From Isoetes taiwanensis (lineage: Eukaryota; Streptophyta; Lycopodiopsida; Isoetales; Isoetaceae), in the NCBI GenBank assembly GCA_021234155.1, contig JAJEKV010000002.1, forward strand, positions 42,645,203 to 42,709,202: a DNA stretch of 64,000 nt, written 5' to 3'. How positions within the stretch are numbered: position 1 is the first letter of the stretch; each line of letters opens with the position of its first letter. The position numbers and the translations under genes were made by a program. The notes below the pieces were generated by a model, which worked only from the letters and a program-made list of their open reading frames with translations, had not been told where the DNA came from and ran no database searches. Shown here piece after piece: positions 1-11,700 of this stretch.

Positions 1-273
1 ATTTGATCACTTTTGTATTCATGCAGGTGGAAGGGCAGTGATTGATGAGCTTGAAAGACATTTACAACTTTCAACACATCATGTAGAGGCCTCTAGGATG
101 ACGCTGCACAGGTTTGGAAACACTTCATCCTCTTCAATTTGGTACGAGTTGGCCTATATGGCAATAGTGCAGTCTGGCAGTCTCTGAGAACAATCAAACC
201 TTCTACTAGGAGTCCATGGGCGGATTGTATTGATAGGTATCCAGTAGAGATTCCCGAGGTGTTTCATTTCTGA
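1..273 (+). pseudogene. 3-ketoacyl-CoA synthase, 3' end only, disrupted copy
   Basis: This is the C-terminal part of a second KCS, nearly identical to residues 417-525 of the intact gene at 59384-60961; the rest lies left of the window. It keeps the motif [16 protein letters not shown], with the catalytic His, and RFGNTSSSS, with the catalytic Asn. Relative to the intact copy, 58 bp (equivalent to 60791-60848) are missing after base 160. The deletion removes the conserved GSGFKCN stretch, shifts the frame and brings in a TGA at 185-187. The remaining original stop is at 271-273. Inference: this copy no longer encodes a normal KCS, unless the deletion is an assembly error. Confidence 0.9.
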
Positions 274-1639
274 AATATTGGTTTGTTCCCTGCTGCTTAT
301 ACCAAAACCAAATTAATAACGTATTCTTTGTAAATTACTCATCTTCCCAGCCCATAATGCTCCATGTGTTTGTGGGTGTTATGTTTTGTCCATTATTTTT
401 GAATGGGTACTACTCTGTCACAAGCTGTTGAAGCATTACTGCAGGCAAGGACCACTTTTTTATTAGCAAAAGTGCATCCCTTTTTCTTTTAGAACATGAG
501 GTCCCGTGGAAGTAACAGAAATGTATATTTGGTTGTACAGTGGCCATGTGAAATTAGTTGCTTTGCTGACCTGGGTGACTACTTGCCTGCCACAGACTCT
601 TGGACCAGGAGTATAATTAATAACAACAAAACAAAAAGAGCAGCAAGCACCTGGCACAACCTGTGCATGGTTCTAGCCTATTTGAAATCACTCAAAGTGC
701 TTTAAGTAAAAATACACATGGCAAAACAGCACCAAACCAAATCCCGCCAGGGAAGACTTAATGGCTTTAGATATCTGGGCGTTCCAGTAAGTTTGCCTAT
801 CGGTATCTGCAGTTTCAAATCCTTCTTTATTATGGCTAAATCCGACCCGATGCCATCGGAGGCTAAATCCTAGCCGTCGTGTAAAATTGAAATACCAACC
901 CTAAAATTGGAATACCAACTTGTAAAACGTATGATTGAATACACCCAAGAAAACATTGAATATCCTCGAGATTTACGGCCGCACCGGGCGCCGGGCTTAC
1001 TTGATGAAGAAGGGTGGCGTTGTTGGCGCCGCCGGAAAGGCCGCACGGGCGCTGGGAGGTGCAATGAAGGGTGGCGTCGTTACTGAAAGCATGCGGCGCA
1101 TGGCGCATGAGCCTCGAGAGCATGCTTGAGAGCTTGAGGAGGCACCTCCTCCACGGCGACTTCACGATTTTCCTTGGCGCCACCTTCCCCGAAGCTTCCG
1201 GGTGTTTTGGCTTTCGGATCTATTGCATGCGATTGGTCCCGGCTTGACCTTATGGATGCATGTGGCGGGGGCATGTAGATGCATGTGGATCGGCGTGAAG
1301 ATGGAGATTTTAGCGCATGCACGTCGTCCGCGCCGAGATTTAGAATCGGTTTGTGAAGAGGTTATGGTTTGGGGGTTTGGTAAAGGTTTGTTTTGGAGGT
1401 ATGCTTGTTGCTTTTGCAACGACATGGATTTTGGATTTGTGAGCGACCATAATCATCCAGTAACGGTTTTTTCCCAGGTGGTTTTTAATCCGCGCCATGG
1501 TGATTGTGCTTTTGCTCACGTTGTGCTTTTGTTTAAGGGCTCTGGCCCATGTTCTTGTTTGGACTTCGGTCCAGGACTTCGGTCCCCCATGTACTTGGTC
1601 CCATAAGCTTGGGATGGGCTTCCGTGGACGTTAAAATGA
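274..1639. other. Gene-free 3' flank of the duplicated KCS
   Basis: I see no gene here. The first ~690 bases are the KCS 3' untranslated/downstream region and match 60962-61655 almost base for base. From about 970 to 1330 the sequence becomes GC-rich and differs strongly from its partner at 61660-62030, with most changes at CAG, CTG and CCGG words. From 1330 it again matches closely, as a T/G-rich stretch. Short open frames in both directions have no recognisable family. Confidence 0.7.
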
Positions 1640-1662
1640 TTATCTTATCTTATCTTATCTAT
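1640..1662. repeat. (TTATC)n microsatellite
   Basis: Four to five TTATC units follow the words CGTGGACGTTAAAA. The same lead-in (CGTGGATGTTAAAA) precedes the (ATTCT)n array at 2336. The two arrays may therefore be simple-repeat tails of related retroposed elements; that is inference. Confidence 0.75.
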
Positions 1663-1750
1663 CTACTATCCACATCAAAAAAAATACAACTCTCTAACAA
1701 CTAAAATGTATCCATCTTTATCAAACAATACAAATGTAAATACAAATACA

Positions 1751-2299
1751 TTAGCACCACTATTTTAGTACATAATACAATAGCAATAGTACTTGAAATC
1801 AATAAGTAGCTAGGATCTTATTCACTTCAACAGCATGAACTTGAATTAGCTCCTTGGGAATCGAACCCAATTATTGCCAGCGAGCATGAAAATTGAAATT
1901 ATAACTGGCGTCTTTGTTTGATGCTCCATAAATCCGCCTCGCCATGGTCCAAGATCATTTGCAAATACACAACAATTCCACGAACTCCACATCTCATCTC
2001 CATCCCCAAACTCGTCTGAATTTATCATTTTATTAGCACCACTACTTTAGTACATATACAATAGCAGTAGTACTTGAAATCAATAAGTAGCTAGGATCTT
2101 ATTCACTTCAACAGCATGAACTCGATTTAGCTCCTTGGGAATCGAACCCAATTATTGCCAGCGAGCATGAAAATTGAAACTATAACTGGCGTCTTTGCTT
2201 GATGCTCCATAAATCCGCCTCGCCATGGTCCTACACAATAATTCCACGAACTCCCAATCTCATCTCCATCCCAAAACTCATCCGAATTTATCATTTTTA
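1751..2299. repeat. Two-unit tandem duplication, ~282-bp unit
   Basis: Unit 1 (1751-2032) and unit 2 (2033-2299) both open with TTAGCACCACTA and run through the same words (AGCTCCTTGGGAATCGAACC, TAATTCCACGAACTCC or a close variant). Unit 2 lacks about 20 bases in its last third. No open frame is conserved between the units. The same pair recurs at 62437-62985, so the tandem duplication is older than the segmental one. Confidence 0.9.
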
Positions 2300-2335
2300 T
2301 CTCTCGTAGCCTCTTGGTCTTCGTGGATGTTAAAA

Positions 2336-2430
2336 ATTCTATTCTATTCTATTCTATTCTATTCTATTCTATTCTATTCTATTCTATTCTATTCTATTCT
2401 ATTCTATTCTATTCTATTCTATTCTATTCT
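2336..2430. repeat. (ATTCT)19 pentanucleotide microsatellite
   Basis: Nineteen uninterrupted ATTCT units. The partner array at 63021-63140 has twenty-four. The open frame across it, which reads as repeated FYSIL, is an artefact of the repeat. Confidence 0.98.
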
Positions 2431-4238
2431 CCATGAGAGGATACAAATATCCTAAACGGCTTGCAAAATGCCTCCTTCCCCAACCAAGATGTATTAAATT
2501 TAAATGGAATATTTTCACCTTTCCCAGCTATGGATATATCCTCCAGGATAAGACTTTGGGGGACATGATCAGAGTGAGAGAAGGCCAAGTCCCCCCTACA
2601 TAACACCTGTCCATGAAACAAGCAGACTTATTGGCCATGTAGAATCTGTCTAACAGACAATATACTCTTTCTTGACCCTTCTGTTTATTCGACCAAGAAA
2701 ATCCAGCATTGGAGGGCGGAACCAGATTAAATCCCACACTGTTAAGCAAGGAGTTATATGAAGTATCCTCGTCTTCTGATAGATTTCTATGCAACCCAAT
2801 CTTCTGGTCCCCCACGTTAGTCATATTGAAATCCCCCCCTAAGATGCAATTTTCTGTGACATCCCCTAAATGATTTATCCAGTTTTCAATTTCCTTCCAC
2901 ATAACTGCCCTTTCAGCAGGCTTATTAGAGGCGTAGACATTGATAATACCCTATTGACATTCCTTAGATTCAAAGATCACAGTTTGCCACCGACCATTCC
3001 TGGCAGCATAATAAGATTTTTTTTTTTTTTTGAAGAACTGTGTCATCAATATATTAAAAGAATGGTAATGTTACAAAGCAAGTGAGGAGGAAGGAGAACT
3101 GCCCCAAAGAGACAGCGATACCTCGACACTCCACAACAAACTCACAGAAAAACTGCAACTCTACTGCTGTACAAACCGACCATCACCATCTACAACACCC
3201 AAGAAGTCCCGCCAAATGGCAAACTTCCGCTCTACTATTCACGGGAACACCGCGAAAGCTTTGAAATAGCTTGTACCGAGTCGAGGAATGAGAGAGGCCG
3301 CAGTCTTTGAATCCCCGAAAGATCCACAACCGCCGCTTCCAAATCAACCACACCAACCAAGCCACGCACAGATGCAAGGCTTGCTGCCGCAAGAGCGGCC
3401 AAGCACCAGGATACACATGAAGCAAAGAGCTGGCGGCTAGTCAATCTCACGAAAACAGAGCCCTAACCCAATCCCGAGGCAACCCGCAAGTGAGGGCATA
3501 AAACCGCACAATGCTCCACAGTCTCACGATGAAGGCCACAACAAGGCGTAGAGAGGGCTCACACCGCCTAAACCGACTCACAAGGGCATTCACCACGATA
3601 CAGCGGTCGCCACCGCCGCGTGAAGCACCCTAACCTTCGGTGGGGGAAGTGAGCTCCATGTCCACGTCCAAACTGAGCGCCATCGAGAACCCGGAAGCTG
3701 CAGAGACCACTTGCCTGCACCATCACATCATCCTGAGGGACTATAGGTATGTGTAGCGGAATACTCCCCGCCACGTGCTCCCAGATAGTCCGGTCACTGC
3801 CCCTCAGGCGAAAGCGAGCTCGAAAGAATTCCCACGAAGCTAGCTGACCACCCCAATACCAATCCTCCAAGGTGAGCACAGCAGCTCGCCTCCAACGGGC
3901 CTGCGTAATAAGATTTTTGAGTAAGGCCCCTCCAGAGTATGCAAGTACCTCCTTTGGTTCCTGTGGCTGCACAGCTAAGAGAGGAATAATTACTGCCTAC
4001 CCATTTGCCCAAAGAGGTTGCTTCAAAATCGGGGGAGTTTGTGTTCCTGAATAAAAATAACTTCCGCCTTCATAGAGCGAATGGCAGCAAGCACTCTGCT
4101 ACATTTGAGGACACCTTTTATACCATGGAGATTCCAAGAGACAATTTTCATGGTACTTATATTGATAGGCTGCCTTGCTTGTACATGGGTCCTTCTGGAC
4201 CATCTGGACCATCTGGACTCTTGGGCCATCTGGAGCAA
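2431..4238 (-). mobile_element. L1-like LINE (LINE-A), ORF2 endonuclease part, split by another LINE
   Basis: The minus strand encodes the start of a LINE ORF2 apurinic-like endonuclease. MKIVSWNLHGIKG lies near 4150-4110, followed by EVIFIQEHKL, which carries the conserved Glu. After the inserted LINE-B, the frame resumes with GRWQTVIFES and LGGDFNMTNVGD (the GDFN motif), then FSWSNKQKGQERVYCLLDRF (the LDR motif) at 2902-2528. The reverse transcriptase is absent: the element stops abruptly at the (ATTCT)n array. It is 3'-incomplete and interrupted by frameshifts, so it cannot move itself. The family is a plant L1-type non-LTR retrotransposon. Confidence 0.85.
3022..3905 (-). mobile_element. 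5'-truncated L1-like LINE (LINE-B) inserted into LINE-A
   Basis: A poly(T) at 3017-3031 is the reversed poly(A) tail. An exact 13-bp target-site duplication, TAATAAGATTTTT, sits at 3009-3021 and 3906-3918. The body is about 880 bp of a LINE 3' end. The minus strand carries ORF2 C-terminal sequence of the zf-RVT type, such as LVWLIWKRRLWIF and SDRTIWEHVAGSIP, followed by a 3' tail ending ATATTGATGACACAGTTCTTC. Removing it restores the reading of the LINE-A endonuclease across the junction, which confirms a clean target-primed insertion. Near-identical 3' ends occur at 5940-6197, 57368-57470 and 63730-64000. Confidence 0.92.
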
Positions 4239-5930
4239 TATAGAATTATCCGTATCCTATCAAACTGTACTTCTCTACTACTTTCATTAGGCCCATTTGT
4301 CAGACCATCGGACCACCATAGCCACCTCCCGGGAAAGGCCCACCCTTTTTTTATATATAGATCAGTGGTGTCATTTTTTAGAAATATTTGGCCTTGTGGT
4401 GCCAAAGAATAATAGAGGCCCCCATTCCTTTTTTTTTTATTTTTTTTTCCACAATGTATACCCCTCCATCTTTATTATACGAGACCATAAAAATAACCAA
4501 AGTGTCGTGAGTGAACATGATGTGTATTACTCAATGGTAGGGACCAATGATTAGGATAACCATGTTTTCTATTGCCCCATCAGCCAGAAGCAAATATACC
4601 ATAGGGGAATTGAGAAAACCTTGATTTTGAAATAAAGGTGAGAAATCGCCCCCAAGTCCCAAATATGCCAAATTGAAGGTACAAGGTTAAGTTGGTGATT
4701 ACCACCCCAGAAAGGTCCAAGAAGATTGGCTCGCAACCTCCAAACCGGTGGAGATGATTGAGTAATAATGTCGAAGAAGACACGGGGGTATTGGAAAATT
4801 GGGTGCGGCGTGTAGGTAGCCAGAGCCCAAAACCAAAATCTAACCATATGTTTGTTTAAGCACCACCTCATTGCCTTGAGAAAATTTTGCGGCTTCCCAA
4901 ATATAAAAGATGTTAAGATCGCACCCCTCCTCCAACGGGGAGGATTTAAGCGGGATATCTGAGGTCACTCAATGCTTTCGGATGAGATATAGTTTGCTTA
5001 TGGTGATAGCGGAGAGACTTACATAACAGAAAATTGAAACAATGCTTTGGAATATTAAAAGCGAGATCTGAAAACAGGGGATCATTGGCCTTGAATAGTC
5101 GAGATAGAGTATCTCCAAATATCATAATATTATATGGTACAAGGATCCTAATACAAAAATGCCTTGATACTGGATATGGTATCCATATTCAATGCAAACA
5201 TATAAAGAAAATTGTTTACATGATAGAGTGCTCTGCTTTACTCATTGTTACTGTTACTGGTAGAGAAACTAACTTCTGATCAAAAAACATAGAAAGATAG
5301 AATTCTGAGATTACTAGAAAAACTTGCAGCCCTCCACTTGTGAATATTCCAATAATGCCTTTGCAATGGACCCTTCAAAGACATGCTTATCAGGCTTCTT
5401 AGCTTTATCCTTCTTTTTTCCAACAGGATGTTTGACGGAGAGGCAAGGATTCTTGCTGCGTGAGAGGCCTCTATTTCACCATTTACTATATTCGCCACAT
5501 CTTGATGAGTTCTTTGGATCGCAGGAGGATATGGAGCCAGCCTTCTCTAATTCGCCATTCACAATGGTACCACTGGACCTTGGGGAGTTCTTTGGTGGGA
5601 TAATCAAGATGACCGCGCCTGTAATATTTTTAGAAATGCCAAAAGTCCCGCCACTATCAGAAGCATGACTTATATTCTCTATAGCATCCGAAAAAAGCTC
5701 TTGAAGGAGGCAAACTTTTTGCAGCTGAATGCCTTTAGGTGAGATAGGGCCATCACAAGTATGAAGAGTAGAAGTAATAGCTATCACAGGTATGCAGATT
5801 TTCAATCGTTCAAAGGTCCAAAACTTTTGCCACAATACCACATTTTTCTGGAAGTACTGGGTTCTGACGTTTTTCTAGAGATGTCGAAATAGCCTGGTAC
5901 CATAGCCACTCCAAAAAAGCGAATGAAACT
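4239..5930 (-). mobile_element. Probable 5' part and ORF1 of LINE-A, with a poly(A) insertion
   Basis: This region lies upstream of the LINE-A endonuclease on the same strand, where ORF1 is expected. Minus-strand coding-like stretches at 5841-5476 and, in another frame, around 5440-5330 (KKKDKAKKPDKHVFEG) would suit an ORF1 C-terminus, but no RNA-binding or zinc-knuckle motif is clear. At 4428-4450 a T-rich run preceded by a reversed AATAAA suggests a separate retroposed minus-strand insert. A 100-codon open frame at 4871-4569 has no family I recognise. The assignment to LINE-A is by position only. Confidence 0.45.
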
Positions 5931-5939
5931 CCTGGGGCT

Positions 5940-6197
5940 TTTTTTTTTTTTTGAAGAACTGTGTCATCAATATATTAAAAGAATGGTAATATTACAAAGC
6001 AAGTGAGGAGGAAGGAGAACTGCCCCAAAGAGACAGCGATACCTCGACACTCCACAACAAACTCACAAAAAAAAACTGCAACTCTACTGCTGTACAAACC
6101 GACCATCACCATCTACAACACCTAAGAAGTCCCACCAAATGGCAAACTTCCGCTCTACTAATCCCGGGAATACCAGAAAGCTTTGAAATAGCTTGTA
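5940..6197 (-). mobile_element. Severely 5'-truncated LINE copy (LINE-C)
   Basis: About 258 bp nearly identical to the 3' end of LINE-B, beginning with a poly(T) and ending at CTTGTACC. A short target duplication, CCTGGGGCT/CCTGGGCT, flanks it at 5931-5939 and 6198-6205. The high similarity to LINE-B indicates recent activity of the same family. It carries no complete domain. Confidence 0.88.
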
Positions 6198-6205
6198 CCT
6201 GGGCT

Positions 6206-7345
6206 CTGTTATTGCAGAGGTGTTGTGTACATTTTAAAATATAGGCGCCTTATCAGCCAACAGCCTTCCTTGCCATTTACAACGCAAGGCTTCTAAACGT
6301 TCCCAAAAAAAAAAAAAAAAAAAAAATCCATACTCCACAGAGAATACCAAAGTCGCGCATCACCCCTGGACCTACACATCACCAACAAAAAAATCAATAG
6401 AGCAAAAATAGGGGTTGGTCATGCGTGCCATGCGACAAAAAACAACATTTACACCTCGAAAAAACGAGGGGTTGGTCATTCGTCTTGACAGCGACAAAAA
6501 CAACATTTACAATATACACATTAAAGAAGGGTGGGTAGGAGTGAAGGGAATTCTTTGAGAGAGGAAAACGCCGATGAGAAGTCGATGATGAAGAACCCGC
6601 AAGAAATAGCAATCCTCAAATGAACCAGAGCCCCAGAAAATGCATGCAATGCATGCATGCATGGGAGAGATACATGCTCGCCCGTTCGAGAATACCGATC
6701 CGATGAAAACCGGATCGATGGCATTCTCGAATAACGGCTCACATGAAAAGCGGACAAAAAGCTCCCGACAAAAAAGAGAACTTCCTTATCAAAATGGGAT
6801 CGAGATCGAAGGTTGAAGGATGATCAAAAAAGGGACAAGATCGGGGAAGAACATGTCACAACATGGAAAAAGATGCAAAACTGGCAAACCAAGTAGGGAG
6901 AAGCCCCTCTCCTGCCTGGTATCAAAGAAAGAGAGTCAAAGGAACTGCTGAGAGAGGAGAAAACATCGATGAGAAGTCGATGAAGAACCTGCAAGAAATA
7001 GCAATCCCCAATTGAACTGGAGCCCCAGAAAATGCATGCATGGGAGAGATGCATGCTCGCCCATTCAAGAATACCGATCCGATGGCTCGAATCGATGGCA
7101 TTAGATTCTTTTTAAATGGATATAGAATAAAATTGTTATGGCTTATAATTGTTCTTCTCATGATCAAGAGAAGAAAGTACAGATTTGGCATACTTACCAT
7201 CAGATTCATTCTTATGCATAGACAGGTGATTGTGCTCAGTTGGATTAGTTTTTTCGCTGGGATTATAATCCTATATTTATATTTTATGTTGTTATAGTTT
7301 TGATTGGTAAATAAAGCTTGTCATCCTTCAAAAGATAAAAAATAA
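6206..7345. repeat. Gene-free DNA with two diverged direct-repeat pairs
   Basis: A 21-24-base poly(A) at 6304-6326 ends a short retroposed-looking piece. Two short repeats at about 6411-6455 and 6470-6512 share GGGGTTGGTCAT and AAAACAACATTTACA. A longer pair, about 6550-6730 and 6951-7105, shares GATGAGAAGTCGATGA, GCCCCAGAAAATGCATGC and AATACCGATCCGATG, with a run of palindromic GCATGC words. No protein family is visible on either strand. Confidence 0.75.
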
Positions 7346-8700
7346 AAAAATGACCATAATCGAAACAAAAGGCACCTAGAGACCCCAACATACGATCTAG
7401 GCCATAGGATGGATAGATCCACGCGGCCGAGGTAGTCGGGGTGCATCTCGTTTAGAATCGTAGCACAATAACATGGGATTCGGAGGGATTTGAAATGCAT
7501 AAATCACTATATATCGAGACCATAGATCATACCTCTAAAATAATTTAATAGGTTATTATTCAAAAAAGAAAAAAAAAACATAGATTTAATAGAAAAAAGA
7601 AGCATGTTAGTTTGTTGGTTGCAATGGTTAAAGCATTCTTATTAGGATAGTGAATTATTTTGGTAGAGATTCGGGCCTCGATATCTCAAAATCTAAAACC
7701 TTCGGCAAACTCGTATAGAGATGAGTCCCTGTATAACTCTAAAATCTTAGGTGTTCATATTTAAAAATCATAGGGGCCCTCAGTCATAAATGACTATAAT
7801 TGAAATAAGAGGCATCCAGAGGCCCCAATATACGATCTAGGCCGTAGGATGGATAGATCAGACGATTGAGGTAGTCCAGGGTGCAAAGCATTTTTTATAC
7901 TGCTATGTAGAGAGAACAAATTATGCCATACAGCTGCTTTTTTCTCTCTCTCCTATATTACAAAGTTTCCTTGATTACTCCTTCATTTGACATCAATTTT
8001 CTTGATTTTGTTCAAGTTCAACATTTTCAAGCATAAGTGAATGTGGCCTTCTTTGCCTATAAGTTCTTAGTGTTGATTATCTTAAACTTCACGATGCATG
8101 TTAGCTCGGACATGTTTAAAGCAACAATTTCGAAATTTAGCACTCCACTATAATAGTGTTGTTGAAAATTTTGACACTTACATACATGCAAACTATGGTG
8201 CCAATCTCATTGCTATATGTAGCACAATAACAAGGGGTTCTAGGGGCATTTGATATAGATGTAGAAATGACAATTCTGAAACCATAGACCATATCTCTAA
8301 AACAATTGAATAGGTTGTTATAAAAAATATATAGATTTAAAATAAAAATTAATTATCTTACTTCACTGGTTTTATTGGTCAAAATAGTTTTATTAGGACA
8401 TTGAGTTATTTTGGTAGAGGTTTGACCCCCCGCATTTCATATTCAAATCTTAGGCAAAAAACCGTATATAGAGGCTCGATATTCCATCAAAAACTTAGGC
8501 GAACTTCATTATTTCATATTTCAAAATTATAGGCGCCCTCAGTCATAAATGACCATAAGCAAAACGAGAGGTGCCCAAAGGCTCGAACATACGATCAGGC
8601 CATAGGATCGATGGATCCCACAACTATGGTAGTCCACGGTGCACCTCGTTTAGAATATATAGCACAATACATGGGGTTCCAGGGGGATTTGATAAGTATT
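7346..8700. repeat. Degenerate tandem array of a ~440-bp noncoding unit
   Basis: Each unit starts near AAATGACCATAA and contains CATACGATCTAGGCCATAGGA, then GTAGCACAATAACA, then a stretch with TTATTTTGGTAGAG. Each unit ends with GGCGCCCTCAGTCATAAATGA or a close variant. Unit 1 is 7346-7787. Unit 2 is 7788-8545, enlarged by about 330 bp of unrelated sequence at 7885-8218. Unit 3 starts at 8546 and is cut off near 8700. There is no coding capacity and I do not recognise the family. Confidence 0.82.
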
Positions 8701-11700
8701 TACATTCTTTTTTAGTTTTATTGCATTGTCGTGTGTTGTCGTTCTTGTTTGTAACATCTAGAATACTTTTTCCAAGGCCCCAAAGGGACAAAAGAAAAAA
8801 AATCACAACGCAAATTATTACACTTTAGAACTTATAACCTAATTCCTCCTAAAACCCCCTTACTATTTGGGAGCAATTTAGGGCAGTAGGAGCCTTTTTT
8901 TCATGCCTTACAGTTGTATAATACATGTATGAAATTGATACCATTAAGGATATTGATTTCAAACCTTATAATTTTCATATGGTACACTCCAACTTGTAGG
9001 AGCATACTCCAGAAATGGGGATCGCTATCTTCGGCCCCAAGCGAGGCATAACCTGTGAATATACCCATCCAACAGCTCGATGTCTGAAGCCATCCCTTGT
9101 GTGCACGAGTTTTTTGTGGCCCGAGCGCAGGAGTTGACCCTTTTGGCAACTCGTGATCTTGTCTAAACTTGCACTAGTTCTAGGTTGGTGAAGAATTGAA
9201 TCTTTTTACTCATAATAATCAGAGATCAACCATAGTATATCCATTATCAAATACAATAATATTCAAAGAAAACATTATCATCAATACATTCACAAGATCT
9301 AGCTGAGCAATTTAACACAAGAGCTTCTCCCTGCGGAACTCAACTACGATCCCGGCTACTGCTTTGTTGCCGCTAGATTGACCAACGCTTGCTATTTCAT
9401 TGCACACGCACTTAAGGGTTTAGTCCTCGTGACTAATTGGGGATCCCATGGCTGCCTCTGCATGCATAGAACATCTTGCAATCTTGGATAACAAACATAA
9501 ACAACTCAAAGACACAAGAACCTATGGTGCAATGCTAGACAATAACAAAACAACATAAGCGTCGGGGGCAAAGAACATAACCAGAGTACCAAACCATCAT
9601 AAATAAACTCTGGGACAATGGATAGCTCAACCAGCCTATATACAGGCCCCGTTAGCAGGATACGCTCAGCCCGCTTACATTCCAAGCCATGTCGCGAGGT
9701 GGTGGGGTGAACCTCGTATGCGCATACCCTTCCCAGCCCACGTCTGGCAGTGGAAGACCTCTTACCATGGGAGTTCACAAGAGTTGACTGACATAGCAAT
9801 CTCGGCCACGAGAACTAATGCCCGGTGTCACAGAGCACAAATACATAGAACATAGAAACATGAGTCATGTCGGAGCATCCCAAGCCACCGAACCTGGAAG
9901 TCCGACCCCGGAGGATTCAAGAGATAACAAAATAACAAGACAATGCAATGACTAAGACAATGACATGTGATGTTTGTTAGAATATTTACTAAACATGTGC
10001 CTAGATTATACTCATTTCCTTTGTCGAAGTTGCCCATACAACTTACCCATGTTGAAGTAGCTTAGCTTACCAATGAAGATCATGCCAACAATTCAAACTT
10101 GTCGAAAAAGTCACAGCACAACTGTCATATTGATGTAGATCAACACATCTGCACTCTCTTAGCAAATAGAGATACTAACCTCTTAATATGATTATACCAC
10201 GGCTAGTGGCCCCACAAAGAATGCAACATCTTAAATCGGTTTATACATGGAATCCATTAGCTATGAGGCTCTTGATAAAATATAGTGCAACAACTTAGAC
10301 AACTTACAGTTGCATATTTTAGGGTAGCCATGCTCCATGCCATATTTAAAACCCACAAGTTTCTCACGGCTCTCTTTGTACCTTTGTGGATTCATCTCAA
10401 TTTTGGAACATGTCTAGATTCAATCTCATGCCAATATCGATATTAGATCCTTACCTATGGTTTTTATTATTTCATAATAAAAATTCAATTCCTTAGCTAA
10501 CAATCAATTTGACACAGTTAATATGAGTTCCATCTCCACGAGCCAAGAAATATCAACTTTCAAATTGTTTAGACTTCTTAATCTTAATTACATATTATTC
10601 TTTATTACGTGTTATTCAAAGCAATTCAACTTCTTACATATTTTAGTCCTTTGTGTGTTACCCAAATCTTTGCGGCTTCACTGTATTTTCTTGGCAAAGC
10701 GACGTTGCTATATCCAAGCCCCTTGATACTTCCATTTTTTCCCATTGGACTCTTGTATATTCAATGTGTTAAAAGACAATGGAAAAAGACACAAATAAGA
10801 CAAGAGCAAATATAACCAACAAAAGCAAGTCGTTCCAAATTCCAGATCGTGAGGAGAAGATTCTCAAGGCATCGATTATTCATGTTCACAACTAAATCAA
10901 CCTCAAATCAGCCCTTTCCCTGCAATTTCAACCACATCCAGCCCAAATTTGGCATATTCCCCACAAGATTCATGCTTCTTCTCTTCCTTCCAAGTATCTC
11001 AACCATAGCTCACAAGCTTACACACAAATACTACTACGCGCCATAGGAAAATTAACCTTTGATCCTCTTTTCAATTCAACCAATAGCATGCTTGAATCGA
11101 TCCACGACCTCATGAAATCACAAATAAATCGGTAAAAACCCCACACGAAGAAAACACTTGATGCCGATCTTCATGCGATCTCCAAGTCTTGCATGCTTTC
11201 GGTCTCTCAATCCAATCCTTCTCTTGCAAAAGCGCTGCTCCCCAAAAAGCTCTCTCTCCCCCTATGCAAAAGTTTGCTCTTAAAAGCCTCAAAGTTTCTA
11301 AAAGCTTTTTCAGAATATCCTCTTTAATTAGCACAATCTTCAAAAATCTATTTCTAATAAAAGGCAAAACCCTTGCTTATATGGGGCCTATATTATATGC
11401 ATGTCAAGCATGATACATAAGTAAATAATAAATAAGTATGTTGGTCCATCAAGTGCCCAAGACTGATTCTGAGTCTCCTCTTCTAAAAATTTTACCCATG
11501 TCCTCATGGATCGTTATAGTCTCAGATCCAACATAGATCATCTCAAAACTTCATTATATGGCAACTTACTCTACCAATCATCTTAATGAACATGCCATAA
11601 GAAAAACTTACCGTCAACATCAACAAAAATTTGCTTCCCTTATCACCTTCATGCTAACCTCGAAGCCTTTAGGTGTTTTTCTTCCTCCTAAGGATACCAT

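Larger units (their letters stand above)
1..3288. repeat. Left copy of a ~60.6-kb direct segmental duplication
   Basis: This stretch is repeated in the same orientation at 60631-64000. Position 1 corresponds to 60631, and the last bases of the window correspond to about 3288. Both copies run on past the window edges, so the true length is not visible. Shared parts in order are the KCS 3' end, its 3' flank, a ~282-bp tandem duplication, an (ATTCT)n array, a LINE endonuclease fragment and a second LINE inserted into it at the same site. The flank at 281-960 differs from its partner at only a handful of positions, so the duplication is recent or is an assembly artefact. The unit between equivalent points is about 60.63 kb. 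Confidence 0.93.

Noticed and set aside
2225-2455. Open frame with repeated FYSIL.
   Set aside because: A translation of the (ATTCT)n microsatellite.
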